64,000 bases of DNA, from NCBI GenBank assembly GCA_001769855.1, contig MEPP01000021.1, forward strand, positions 310,001 to 374,000, in the 5' to 3' direction. The notes beneath the pieces were generated by a model. It was given only the letters and a program-made list of their open reading frames with translations. It had not been told where the DNA came from and searched no databases. Made by a program: the position numbers and the translations under genes. This stretch comes from Bdellovibrionales bacterium GWA2_49_15. Its GTDB lineage: Bacteria; Bdellovibrionota; Bacteriovoracia; Bacteriovoracales; Bacteriovoracaceae. Positions 17,660 to 26,163 of the stretch are shown one piece after another (within the stretch, counting starts at the first letter, position 1; the number at the start of each line of letters is the position of its first letter).

Positions 17660-19312
17660 TTAAAAATAACGTTTTTGGCCTTTTTTGAAGTCGGCACTGT
17701 TAAAGCATTTTAGCGCCAGTAGCTCCAGGTTGCGAGAAGACGAGTAGGTTTGAAAGATGGACAGCGCCACATTTGAAGGCTTCTCGCTATTGCTGGCGAT
17801 GAAATTTTCAAAGAGAATCTCTCCCGTGATTTTTCCCACAATTTGTGCCAAATGATAAAGATGTTTTGGGGTTGTTTGGGAAATGATGCTGGTTAAATTT
17901 CGGTTGAACTGTTTGGGTTGACCAATCAAGCGCAGTGCTTTTTTTAAAATCATTCGCTCCGGCCCTTTGATGTTGGATTTGCGTTTCAAATCCAAATACA
18001 GGTCACATTTGCGGTGAGGATTGAGCATCTTGGCACAAAGGTGTGAAAAAGCTTCCAAGGCAAAAAAAGTTCTGAATTTTTCCATATTATCTTGTTTGCT
18101 CGAAATCGCTTCCTTGCTTTTACGCTTCGGCTGTTGACGGAGGTGCCAGTAAAAAAGATGCAGGCCGGCCACACTTGCCAGGCGATTGATGGAATAGTGT
18201 GAGACGTAATAGATATTGGAATCGGGAAGTTTGAGGATTCTTCCCTCGATCACAAGTTCACGGTAGAAACTTCTATCTGCGCGCTTTGTAAGCGCCGTTA
18301 TTTTTTTTAAGATTAAGTCTAAATTAGTATAGTCATAAACATTAAAATCAGAGAGGGCCTCACTATCGATAGGACGGCCATCTTTGTTTCGCATTCCAAA
18401 CATGTTGGCCAGGTTTTGACAAAGAAATAAAAGGTTCTCATGCATATTGCTTGTAAATGCTTTCAAACCATTTTGAATATTGGAATCTCTCAGATCAAAA
18501 TCGGGATCATCACTTAAATTGTCATACCAGTTGACCATGCTCTCATATTTAATCCAGGGTGGTGAGGAAATAAGACAAAACTCATTGGGTGTGAATTGCA
18601 CCAGCGATGCGGTATGAGATGCGGTAGCTTTTTTGGATGCGAGCTTCCAATAAACCTGATCCATATTTTGATGGATGATTGTCTGAGTCAGGGGCAGTGG
18701 GGAAAATTTATTAACCTGACCGGGCAAGCGACTTGTAATGATATGCAATTCTCCGAAGAGAATCAGCATGGTTGATTGAGGGCGCTGATCCAGGCAATGG
18801 ATGATCTTTTGTGCTGCGAACTCATCACGGGTCGATAATGCTCCTTCAGAGTTAAGACCGATGATTGGAAATTTATGCTCCTGAGAAAGTTCGAAAAATT
18901 TCTGGTAATGGCCCCAAGGAAAACGCCATGATTCGTGGTAATCAATGGATTCTAAAAATTCCTCTTGGCTGATGAGGCGATTTAAAAATTGATCAATATA
19001 GTTCTGATGTTTGGCATGCACCATTTCCATGCCCAGAGTAAATTGGGCCTTTCCTTCGACCAGAATTTTTAAGAGTCGCTCTAAATTTTTTGTACTTTGG
19101 TCAAAGGTATGAAAATCGCCCAAATAGATAACTTGAGACGTGGCGATGGACTCAAATAAAGTATCCTCGTGAACGACTTTAAATTTTCGACTGGCATCTT
19201 TGCGTTGCTGTTTTTGATATTGAAGATATTCTTTTGATGCCGGGCCTTCAAAGCTAAGGGCCCGAGCTTTGGTGTATTCAAAAATCTTTTCTTGGAATTG
19301 AAGTGGTCCCAG
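17660..19312 (-). CDS. ChaN/Tiki-superfamily protein, extended, apparent CTG start
   Basis: The conserved core resembles ChaN-like haem-uptake (DUF399/Tiki) proteins: IYLGDFHTFDQS in place of the family GExH strand, then LGMEMVHAKHQ, a Trp-rich segment, IIGLNSEG and ILFGELHI. No ATG, GTG or TTG occurs in frame before the core strand. The frame is open back to 19335, and CTG at 19310-19312 has a near-perfect AGGGAGG eight bases upstream, giving 550 residues. No signal peptide is seen, unlike ChaN. The C-terminal 300 residues are unrecognised and Lys-rich. TTG at 19123 would cut into the core domain and is unlikely. Confidence 0.62.
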   Translation of the reverse strand: MGPLQFQEKIFEYTKARALSFEGPASKEYLQYQKQQRKDASRKFKVVHEDTLFESIATSQVIYLGDFHTFDQSTKNLERLLKILVEGKAQFTLGMEMVHAKHQNYIDQFLNRLISQEEFLESIDYHESWRFPWGHYQKFFELSQEHKFPIIGLNSEGALSTRDEFAAQKIIHCLDQRPQSTMLILFGELHIITSRLPGQVNKFSPLPLTQTIIHQNMDQVYWKLASKKATASHTASLVQFTPNEFCLISSPPWIKYESMVNWYDNLSDDPDFDLRDSNIQNGLKAFTSNMHENLLFLCQNLANMFGMRNKDGRPIDSEALSDFNVYDYTNLDLILKKITALTKRADRSFYRELVIEGRILKLPDSNIYYVSHYSINRLASVAGLHLFYWHLRQQPKRKSKEAISSKQDNMEKFRTFFALEAFSHLCAKMLNPHRKCDLYLDLKRKSNIKGPERMILKKALRLIGQPKQFNRNLTSIISQTTPKHLYHLAQIVGKITGEILFENFIASNSEKPSNVALSIFQTYSSSRNLELLALKCFNSADFKKGQKRYF

Positions 19313-19366
19313 AAAAGTGTCCTCCCTATTTTAACTAATACTTACAGGTCTATTATAAGGCAAATT

Positions 19367-22267
19367 TTAGGTTGGGGAAAAAAGTCGTCGGAAAGAAGTG
19401 TTGAGCAGGCCTTTTACTTTGATGAGGGATGCCGCAATTTCCCGTTCAACGCGTAGCATGTTATTAAAGATAGTTTCTATTTCTTGGGCCTTTGGGGCCT
19501 CTAGATTAAAAAGAATATTAGAAATCGGAAGACCTATGGCGCGTTCGAGGAGGAAGTGAATGAATTTGAGGAGAGGTAGTGGGCCATAGCATCTAAGTAC
19601 GGGACCATTCTCTGAGCAAATCTCTAGGAAATGCTGTTCTCGCTCCTGGCCGAGAGAGCGGCTTGCCATCGGATGGTGAATGAGGTCGCGGGAAGCGGTT
19701 AAAAAATCAACGAAGATATCAGGATTTTTGGGATAAAGCGCATAGGTTTGCAATTTAAGCAGCGGCACTAAAACAAGGGGATTCTGGTAGTTCACATTTT
19801 CGCATCCTGGACTTCCTTGAACCGTGATATAGCTGTCTGTCAGGATAAAACTGGCTTCAGAAATAGAGCTGAGCACACTCCAGGGATATTGAATAAGTAA
19901 ATCGGTACATTGCTGTTCAAAATGTTCAAGTTGGTTTTTTAACTGATCGGGATGAAGTTCCAAGATTTGTTTGGAAGTTTTTTTGAAGAAAGAAAGATTT
20001 TGCGCCAGAGTTCCGGAAATATCGTCGCGGGTCACCAGTGATTTGGGGATGAGCAATCCCTTCAATTTGCCTTTAATTCTTGTGGAGCCGCCATTTAAAG
20101 AAAACTGGATAATCTGCTGACCTATTTCCGATTCAAAATAGTTCTTGAGAACATTGATATTGAGATCTACCAACTTGGGGATAAGTCCGAAATATTGAAA
20201 GTACGCCTGTCCATAGAGTTCTCTTTTCGCCTGAAGAGCGTCCGATTTTACGATTTCAAGTTGGAAATTATCCAAATTGGCCAAGTTGACAATAAGGACA
20301 AAGGGGTAGCGTTGTTCAGGCCGAACTTTCATTCCAAGCAAGTGATCAGTGATGGAGAAGCGCTGTCCTTCGTCATCAATACCTTCAATTTGAAAAATTT
20401 GTTCCATCGACAGACATGCCTGAGTCAGTCCTTTAAAAAAGCTGGGGTGAGTCACATTATCGGGAGAGGTGATTGAGTGTAACAGCTTACCATCGACAAT
20501 AGCGTCTTGATGGAACTCGAACTGACCGAGTCGTGGTAATTCCTTTTGATAAAGCGGCAAGGTATTCGGCCGATATTTTATAAAATTGCGGAACTCATCA
20601 GTCACTTTTTGGAAGTAATGAAATTGGCTGAGGTCGCCCTTGACCGCAAAGGAGAAGCAGGGAAATTTTCTTGCTTTCGTTGGTTCACTTTTTTGACTTG
20701 GCATTGCGCCCTGAAGGCGTCGTGAAAAGATATACAAGAAATCTGCAATCTCACCTTTGCCTTTGAGACCTTCAAAATTGAAAGCACCTTCAAGCTTATA
20801 CGAATTTAACAACTGCTCAACCTTGTCACTTTGGCTGGGCACAAAAAGATTTTGGTTGGTGAACAAATAGATCAATCCATAAGGAGCGAGTGATTGACCT
20901 TGGGACTGAAGCTGTGTGAGCACATGATAGTGAGGATTGCGCTTAGGAAGATCAGTCAAGTTCATGATGATGCGGTCATAGACAAGGGGAGGTAAGCTTT
21001 CGAGAGTCGGGCCCAGCAGCGGGACTTGCCCAAGGGCCAAATCCCGGGATTTGGCATATTTCCCGCGCATAATCCGCCCGACAAATTGCACGACTTCCAG
21101 TTTTTTGGCGCATGCAAGACGAACTAAAAAAGAGAGGAAATGAAGCTCGTGGCAAATTTTGATAAAGCTACCGTAGGAGAATTCGGTACTGTGAAAATCG
21201 GGGCAAATAACTGTGTCCCAAGTCGGAGCAAGGCTGGCTTCCTGGGCCAGCCAGTGTCCCTGCGATAAGGAAAACAAAAACTCACCAACAAATTTCACGC
21301 TCAAGGTTTCATTTTTGATACGGGAACTGACAACCTCGGCCCATTTAGGGTAGTGAATAATGAGATCCGTGAGGAAGAGGCCAAAAGATTTATGGGACAG
21401 AGAGTGCGAAAATTTTAAATTGCTCAGCCCTTCGGACAGGCCGCCGATGATCTCGATATCACTATCTGTCGATTCGACCACCGCTTTTGGTTTCGTCTGG
21501 GCGGGCATTATCGCTGAATGACGTGAGCGATAGGTACAAATTTTCATCATTTCATTAATTGAAATGTCGATCAGTGCCTCACAGGACTTCAGCAGGCTGC
21601 CATCAAACTGTCCATGGGGGCGGTACCAGCTATATTGATTCGATTGTAATGACTCACAGAAAAATTCCACCGAGCTGCCTTTAGGGAAAATACGGGATAA
21701 AAAGGCGTTGGGATTGAAGAGAATTGTTTCCGTGATAGGGACATTGATGGCCCGTGCAAGACCCAGGATATACTTCAGCTTATAGAGATATACCGAGACG
21801 CCACGGAAAGTGTAAATGTCGATGAAGGTTTCCAAGTGCTTTTTGTATGGGGAGTTTTTGTCATCAATATGCTCCCAAAAAATTTGGGAGTTTGAAAGCT
21901 CCGGACAGTTGAGGGGGATATGATTGGCATAGCTGAAGAAATAATTAAAGATGCTAATTTTCAGGGATTTATTAAAATGATGATGTCCTTTGAATTGTTG
22001 ATGAGCATCTTCCCATAATAAGTGAAGCACTTTCTGGACTTGGACTCCACGTTTTGAAAATAAACCATCACCCGTCCAGCCTGGGGTAAAGAAATTGGCC
22101 AGCGTGTGAGAGGCTTGATCAAGCTCTTCGGGAAGAGGAGGAAATTCCGGCATCTCATGATTGCGCTGAACCGATCCATAGAACGTGTCGTGGGAGGCAT
22201 GTGTCCGAGACTCATTGTCCGGCTGTGCCAGGAACCAACTATTGGCCCGAAAGGATCCTTGGCTCAA
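19367..22267 (-). CDS. Large cytoplasmic protein, possibly inactive N6-adenine methyltransferase/HsdS-like fusion
   Basis: 966 residues from TTG at 22265-22267, which has GGAGG five bases upstream. I recognise no close family. Residues 350-520 follow the strand order of HsdM/Eco57I methyltransferases, with VYDRIIMNLTDLP (430-440) where N/D-PP-F/Y is expected. Then come APYGLIYLFTNQNLF and a region ending in IADFLYIFSRR. The SAM motif is also degenerate (ICPDFHSTEF near 354). Residues 700-742 resemble the end of an HsdS-type recognition domain (SEIGQQIIQFSLNGGSTR, then GLLIPKSLV). A dead modification enzyme used for DNA binding is possible; this is inference. It is 54 bp upstream of the ChaN-like gene, same strand. 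Confidence 0.5.
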   Translation of the reverse strand: MSQGSFRANSWFLAQPDNESRTHASHDTFYGSVQRNHEMPEFPPLPEELDQASHTLANFFTPGWTGDGLFSKRGVQVQKVLHLLWEDAHQQFKGHHHFNKSLKISIFNYFFSYANHIPLNCPELSNSQIFWEHIDDKNSPYKKHLETFIDIYTFRGVSVYLYKLKYILGLARAINVPITETILFNPNAFLSRIFPKGSSVEFFCESLQSNQYSWYRPHGQFDGSLLKSCEALIDISINEMMKICTYRSRHSAIMPAQTKPKAVVESTDSDIEIIGGLSEGLSNLKFSHSLSHKSFGLFLTDLIIHYPKWAEVVSSRIKNETLSVKFVGEFLFSLSQGHWLAQEASLAPTWDTVICPDFHSTEFSYGSFIKICHELHFLSFLVRLACAKKLEVVQFVGRIMRGKYAKSRDLALGQVPLLGPTLESLPPLVYDRIIMNLTDLPKRNPHYHVLTQLQSQGQSLAPYGLIYLFTNQNLFVPSQSDKVEQLLNSYKLEGAFNFEGLKGKGEIADFLYIFSRRLQGAMPSQKSEPTKARKFPCFSFAVKGDLSQFHYFQKVTDEFRNFIKYRPNTLPLYQKELPRLGQFEFHQDAIVDGKLLHSITSPDNVTHPSFFKGLTQACLSMEQIFQIEGIDDEGQRFSITDHLLGMKVRPEQRYPFVLIVNLANLDNFQLEIVKSDALQAKRELYGQAYFQYFGLIPKLVDLNINVLKNYFESEIGQQIIQFSLNGGSTRIKGKLKGLLIPKSLVTRDDISGTLAQNLSFFKKTSKQILELHPDQLKNQLEHFEQQCTDLLIQYPWSVLSSISEASFILTDSYITVQGSPGCENVNYQNPLVLVPLLKLQTYALYPKNPDIFVDFLTASRDLIHHPMASRSLGQEREQHFLEICSENGPVLRCYGPLPLLKFIHFLLERAIGLPISNILFNLEAPKAQEIETIFNNMLRVEREIAASLIKVKGLLNTSFRRLFSPT

Positions 22268-22643
22268 GGTTGCCTCCGAGAATTTGGCCCTGTGAAAAGT
22301 TGCTTAAGATTTCTCAACGTTCCTTCCATAAAACAATGCACACAAAACACCGGCGGATAATGTAAGATACCCGTCACAACTCATTTTAGAATTCGATGAT
22401 TTGGTGTACGTGACCCAATTAAATTTAGGGCCAGATTCTTACTTACGGGGCGTGCTTTGTCATGAATAAGCAGTTCGTAAAAATCTAAAATTCTCTGACA
22501 TCTGCAAGGATAACTGACTGAAATTATTAAGTCAGAATGGATGCGGCAACTTAGCTCATTGGGCCTATAAATGAACTAAAGTGCGCGGGGTGTTAGTCCG
22601 ATAAATAGCATGCAAACGACCTCTTTTTCATTAGGAGTCAGGT
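22268..22643. other. 376-bp divergent intergenic region
   Basis: It separates the 966-residue protein gene (minus) from the acidic protein gene (plus). Apart from the sigma28-like promoter at 22577-22604 and a ribosome site TAGGAG at 22632-22637, I see no ORF, RNA or repeat in it. Confidence 0.6.
22577..22604 (+). promoter_or_regulatory. Sigma28 (FliA)-like promoter
   Basis: TAAAGTGC (22577-22584) and TCCGATAA (22597-22604) match the flagellar sigma consensus TAAAGTTT-N11-GCCGATAA at 6 of 8 and 7 of 8 positions, with a 12-bp spacer. The start would be near 22611, about 33 nt before the ATG. The 1-bp longer spacer is the main weakness. Confidence 0.5.
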
Positions 22644-23123
22644 ATGGGCATTAAAGGCGCAACGGGAAGTCAGGAAGAACAAGGCTTTAATGAAAAAGAG
22701 CTGGAAGATATCATGAGTGAAATTGAAAGCCTTGAGTCAGAATTTGACGGCGGGGCCGAAGGAAGTGCTTCTGCTGCAGAGCAGCCGGAGGAAGAAGAGG
22801 TCGAAGAAGTGCCCGTGGTGGTCAAAAAACCTGCCCCAGCACCAGCTCGACCGAAAGTCGTTGAAGAAGTACGGAGTGTGGCAAAACCAGCAAAAGTGGC
22901 CCCCGCTCCCGCTCCAGTTAAAGAGACCCCGTGCGGAGTGCCTGCTCAAATGGAGTTTCACGTTCAAGGCGATATGCAGATGAATTTAAAGTTTTATGTG
23001 GGAGAAACGTGGGTGCAATTTTCCGCTAGCCCCGGCGAAGGCCTTGCCATCGAAATGCCAGGCGGAATGCGATTCTCTGTACCGTTACCCGGTGTTGGCC
23101 AAAAAACTAAAAAAGCAAGCTAG
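22644..23123 (+). CDS. Acidic, Ala/Pro-linker protein of unknown function
   Basis: 159 residues in three parts: an acidic N-terminal helix rich in Glu (ELEDIMSEIESLESEF), a low-complexity Pro/Ala/Lys/Val linker (about 58-98), and a small beta-rich C-terminal module (about 103-152). That module has repeated amphipathic strands such as LKFYVGETWVQFS and GGMRFSVPLPG. No family is recognised. The layout suggests an adaptor with a protein-binding helix tethered to a compact domain. A flagellar-type promoter lies upstream, and rsmD follows after 5 bp. Confidence 0.6.
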   Translation: MGIKGATGSQEEQGFNEKELEDIMSEIESLESEFDGGAEGSASAAEQPEEEEVEEVPVVVKKPAPAPARPKVVEEVRSVAKPAKVAPAPAPVKETPCGVPAQMEFHVQGDMQMNLKFYVGETWVQFSASPGEGLAIEMPGGMRFSVPLPGVGQKTKKAS

Positions 23124-23128
23124 GGTCG

Positions 23129-23731
23129 ATGTCTGTCCAAATCTTGGGCGGCCGTTTCAAAGGATTTTCAGTCCAGGTTCCAGTCCGTGGTAGTCGTCCC
23201 ACCACCGTGCTCTTGCGTCGTCGCATTTTTGATCGATATCAAAATTTAAGTGGTTATTCTTTTATTGACGCTTTAGCAGGTTCAGGTTCAGTTGGGTTTG
23301 AGGCCTTAAGTCGTGGGGCCAGCTCGGTAATTTTTGTTGAATCACAGCGTGAGGCAATTGCCCTATTAAAAAAAAATATACAAGGACTCGTTCAATGGTC
23401 CCATAGTCAAGAGAGCGCTTTACCCATTCGCACGGTTCATCAGGATGTAAAATTATTTTTGCGCGACTGGGCCATACAATATTCTAAATTAGACCTTCAC
23501 CAACAAACTAATTCCATTGTCTTCTTTGATCCACCTTATGAAGAGCATGCTCTTTATGAAAATTTGAAAGAGACTTTTTTTAAGGATAATTTTTTTCAAG
23601 GAGAATTGTGGATTGAATCGGATGTAAAGAAGGGCGTCCCGCTGGACTTTTGGCCCAAGGAATACCCGCCGACTAAAATTATCAGACAAGGTGACAGCTA
23701 TCTTGCCATTATTAATTTTCCTCGCAAGTAA
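23129..23731 (+). CDS. rsmD: 16S rRNA (guanine-N2)-methyltransferase RsmD
   Basis: 200 residues. N-terminal GRFKGFSVQVP and RPTTVLLRRRIFDRY correspond to the RsmD signature R-G-R-x-K and RPT-x-x-x-R-x-x-F. Motif I is DALAGSGSVGFEALSRGA, the acidic loop is VESQ, and motif IV is FFDPPYEEH. It methylates G966 of 16S rRNA in 30S assembly. The linked coaD gene often found after rsmD is not here. Confidence 0.88.
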   Translation: MSVQILGGRFKGFSVQVPVRGSRPTTVLLRRRIFDRYQNLSGYSFIDALAGSGSVGFEALSRGASSVIFVESQREAIALLKKNIQGLVQWSHSQESALPIRTVHQDVKLFLRDWAIQYSKLDLHQQTNSIVFFDPPYEEHALYENLKETFFKDNFFQGELWIESDVKKGVPLDFWPKEYPPTKIIRQGDSYLAIINFPRK

Positions 23732-23790
23732 CTTTGTACTCCCGTGTCCAAATTGTTTAGAATCTATATACAGATGGACTGGGAGGCGAG

Positions 23791-25083
23791 ATGCATTTAA
23801 ATCAAAGAGTGCGTGGACTGAACGAGAGTGTCACGTTAAAACTCAACACCAGGGCGATGACCTTGGCCGAGGAAGGGCGAAAAATCTATAACCTGACAGC
23901 TGGTCAGTTGCCCTTTCGAACATTGCCAGAGTTTGTGGATTTGATAAAAGCAGAGTTGAATTTCATTCGGAGCTTCCAGTACCCACCCGTCGCGGGACTT
24001 CAGGAGTTGCGTAAGAAAATCTTGGAATATTTTGAGCGTTCTCGTGGTTTAAATTTACAACAGATTCAGGAAAAAATTAATCAGTCTGAAAAAAAGCTTG
24101 AAAGCAATGAGGATAAACTCAAAGAAAAAAATTTCGAGTGTGACGTTATCGTGTGTAATGGCGTCAAGCATGCACTCTCAAATGTTTTGGGAAGTCTGCT
24201 CGATGCTGGTGATGAGGTCATCATTCTTACGCCTCATTGGGTAACTTACCCTGAAATCGTAAAATTTTGTCGTGGCGAACCCATTGTAATTAAGTCCTCT
24301 ATCTTTGATGTGTTCGTGCCTAATTTAGATGACATCAAGAGGGCCATCGGACACAAGACCAAGGCCATTATCATTAATAGTCCGAATAATCCTACGGGGA
24401 CCCACTATTCCGATGACTGGATGAAGGCGTTTGCCAATTTGATGATGGAACATCCGAACGTGGCCATTATCAGCGATGAGATTTATTACGAAGTTTTTTA
24501 TTTTGATCCGAGGCCCACTTATTTTTATCAATATTGTCCTGAGCTTTTGGAACGAACAGTGATTCTTGATGGTATTTCAAAAACATTGGCAGCTACAGGC
24601 CTTCGGATGGGATGGGCGATTGGCCCCAAGCATTTTTTGGATGGAGTGGCAAAGTTGCAGGGGCAAACAACTTCAGGTGCCAGCACCCTGATTCAGCGTG
24701 CCCTGGTGCATTTGGATTTTTCCTTAATGGAACACTACCTTATTCCGATCAAGGCCCACCTTCGTGTTAATGCTCAGGTTATTCGGGAAAAATATCGAGA
24801 TAATGGCTTGGCCCATACCTGGTATCAGCCTTTTTCCGCCTTTTATTACATGGTGGATTTTAGTCGGACACCACTGATGAAAAAATACAAGAAAGCTGAA
24901 GAGGATAAAACTGATTATTCTACTCAGATATGCCAAGACTTTCTCGATCAGTACGGTGTCGCCATGGTTCCAGGGTCGGATTTTGGAGTTCCAAACTCCG
25001 CTCGGGTGAGTTTAGTTCTTGAAAAAGAACAGTTTAAAGAGGCCATGGATATTTTGGTGAGGGCATTGGCCGATAAGCTTTAG
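23791..25083 (+). CDS. Class I (AspC-like) aminotransferase with an unusual insertion
   Basis: 430 residues of fold-type I PLP enzyme. NSPNNPTGTHYS, ISDEIYYEVFYFD and the Schiff-base motif GISKTLAATGLRMGW are intact, and the C-terminal Arg region (SARVSLV) for the substrate carboxylate is present. Aspartate or aromatic aminotransferase activity is likely. A polar Glu/Lys-rich helical insertion sits at about residues 86-112, between the small-domain helix and the usual nucleotide-phosphate region. GGGAGG precedes the ATG. Confidence 0.85.
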   Translation: MHLNQRVRGLNESVTLKLNTRAMTLAEEGRKIYNLTAGQLPFRTLPEFVDLIKAELNFIRSFQYPPVAGLQELRKKILEYFERSRGLNLQQIQEKINQSEKKLESNEDKLKEKNFECDVIVCNGVKHALSNVLGSLLDAGDEVIILTPHWVTYPEIVKFCRGEPIVIKSSIFDVFVPNLDDIKRAIGHKTKAIIINSPNNPTGTHYSDDWMKAFANLMMEHPNVAIISDEIYYEVFYFDPRPTYFYQYCPELLERTVILDGISKTLAATGLRMGWAIGPKHFLDGVAKLQGQTTSGASTLIQRALVHLDFSLMEHYLIPIKAHLRVNAQVIREKYRDNGLAHTWYQPFSAFYYMVDFSRTPLMKKYKKAEEDKTDYSTQICQDFLDQYGVAMVPGSDFGVPNSARVSLVLEKEQFKEAMDILVRALADKL

Positions 25084-25173
25084 CTGAGTATTTCACTTGA
25101 AATGACTAGGACAAATTTGCACTCCCTCGTGAGTGGGAGAGTTGCGGTTCATAATAAATGCTGGATGCTGATT

Positions 25174-26163
25174 ATGATTATTCGCCACTTAACGGCTTCT
25201 TTCTTAGTAATCTCTTTGCTTCTCGTCGGATGCAGTAAATCGGCCAAGCAAAAGAAAGAGGACGCCATTGTTTCCGCCAATATTCTTCTGACCAAGAAAA
25301 AGTGCGATGCCGCGATTACCCTTCTGGAAAGCGTGGGTCGCGATGTCAGTGACGTGAATTATTTAAAGGCCCTGGCATCGGCTTATGCCTGTAAGGGTGG
25401 TTTTAGTGTTCTCAAGTTATTCGCGGACGATCTGCCTCTGATTAGTTCTCCTGCACCGATGGGGGGGGCCACGCGCTTTTCCACCTCTGTCGATATGGAT
25501 TCTCCTACCTATGCACAGTATCTCAGCCTTCAGACGGCAATTGACATCCTTCTGTATGCGGGAGGAATTTCCACCACCCTTGATCCCACCGTCGCTCGGC
25601 GCGCGGCGCTTTTTAGTGCCGCCGATGCCAAGGAGATCAATGCATTCTTAATGTATCTCCTGCTCGCACAGCTGGGACGTTATTTTTACTTTTATAGCAA
25701 TGCCAATGCCGCCGGAGTCAAGGGGGGAGGGACCGGACCCAATGACTGTTTTATGAACTATGAAAATTTAGCTTTTTCAGGCGGATTCGCCGATATGACG
25801 GCTTGGCTTGGGTCCGCGGCCACAGGTGCATGTGTTTCGCCTGCGACTGTGGGGCATCCAGATCTTGGTGCGGATAATGCCATTGACGTGCCCCTGGCCT
25901 GTGAAGGAATTGTTCTACTAAATAATTTTATGGCCATTTTTCCTGGAGTGATTGCAGGGATGGCAGGTGATGATTTTGATGACCTCGAGACCCTGGAAAC
26001 GGCCATGAATGCCGGAAAGGTCTTGGCCGAAGCCAATACTCCCGGCAGTGATACCAAGGTTAATAATGTTTTGTCCCAGGAGAGATGTGAGAGTCTGAAT
26101 GACACAAGTGATGATTATATTCAAACCTATTTTGCTTTTATGATGGAGACACTGGTGCAATGA
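25174..26163 (+). CDS. Predicted lipoprotein with helical (TPR-like) body
   Basis: About 329 residues. The signal peptide ends in the lipobox LLLVGC. The following 60 residues (two helices with KKCDAAITLLESVG and VNYLKALASAYACKG) look like a tetratricopeptide pair; the rest is unrecognised and has several Cys. Starts at 25165 and 25174 are both possible, with weak ribosome sites; upstream in-frame sequence to 25102 would disrupt the signal peptide. ATGA overlap with the following beta-barrel gene implies a coupled pair. Confidence 0.68.
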   Translation: MIIRHLTASFLVISLLLVGCSKSAKQKKEDAIVSANILLTKKKCDAAITLLESVGRDVSDVNYLKALASAYACKGGFSVLKLFADDLPLISSPAPMGGATRFSTSVDMDSPTYAQYLSLQTAIDILLYAGGISTTLDPTVARRAALFSAADAKEINAFLMYLLLAQLGRYFYFYSNANAAGVKGGGTGPNDCFMNYENLAFSGGFADMTAWLGSAATGACVSPATVGHPDLGADNAIDVPLACEGIVLLNNFMAIFPGVIAGMAGDDFDDLETLETAMNAGKVLAEANTPGSDTKVNNVLSQERCESLNDTSDDYIQTYFAFMMETLVQ

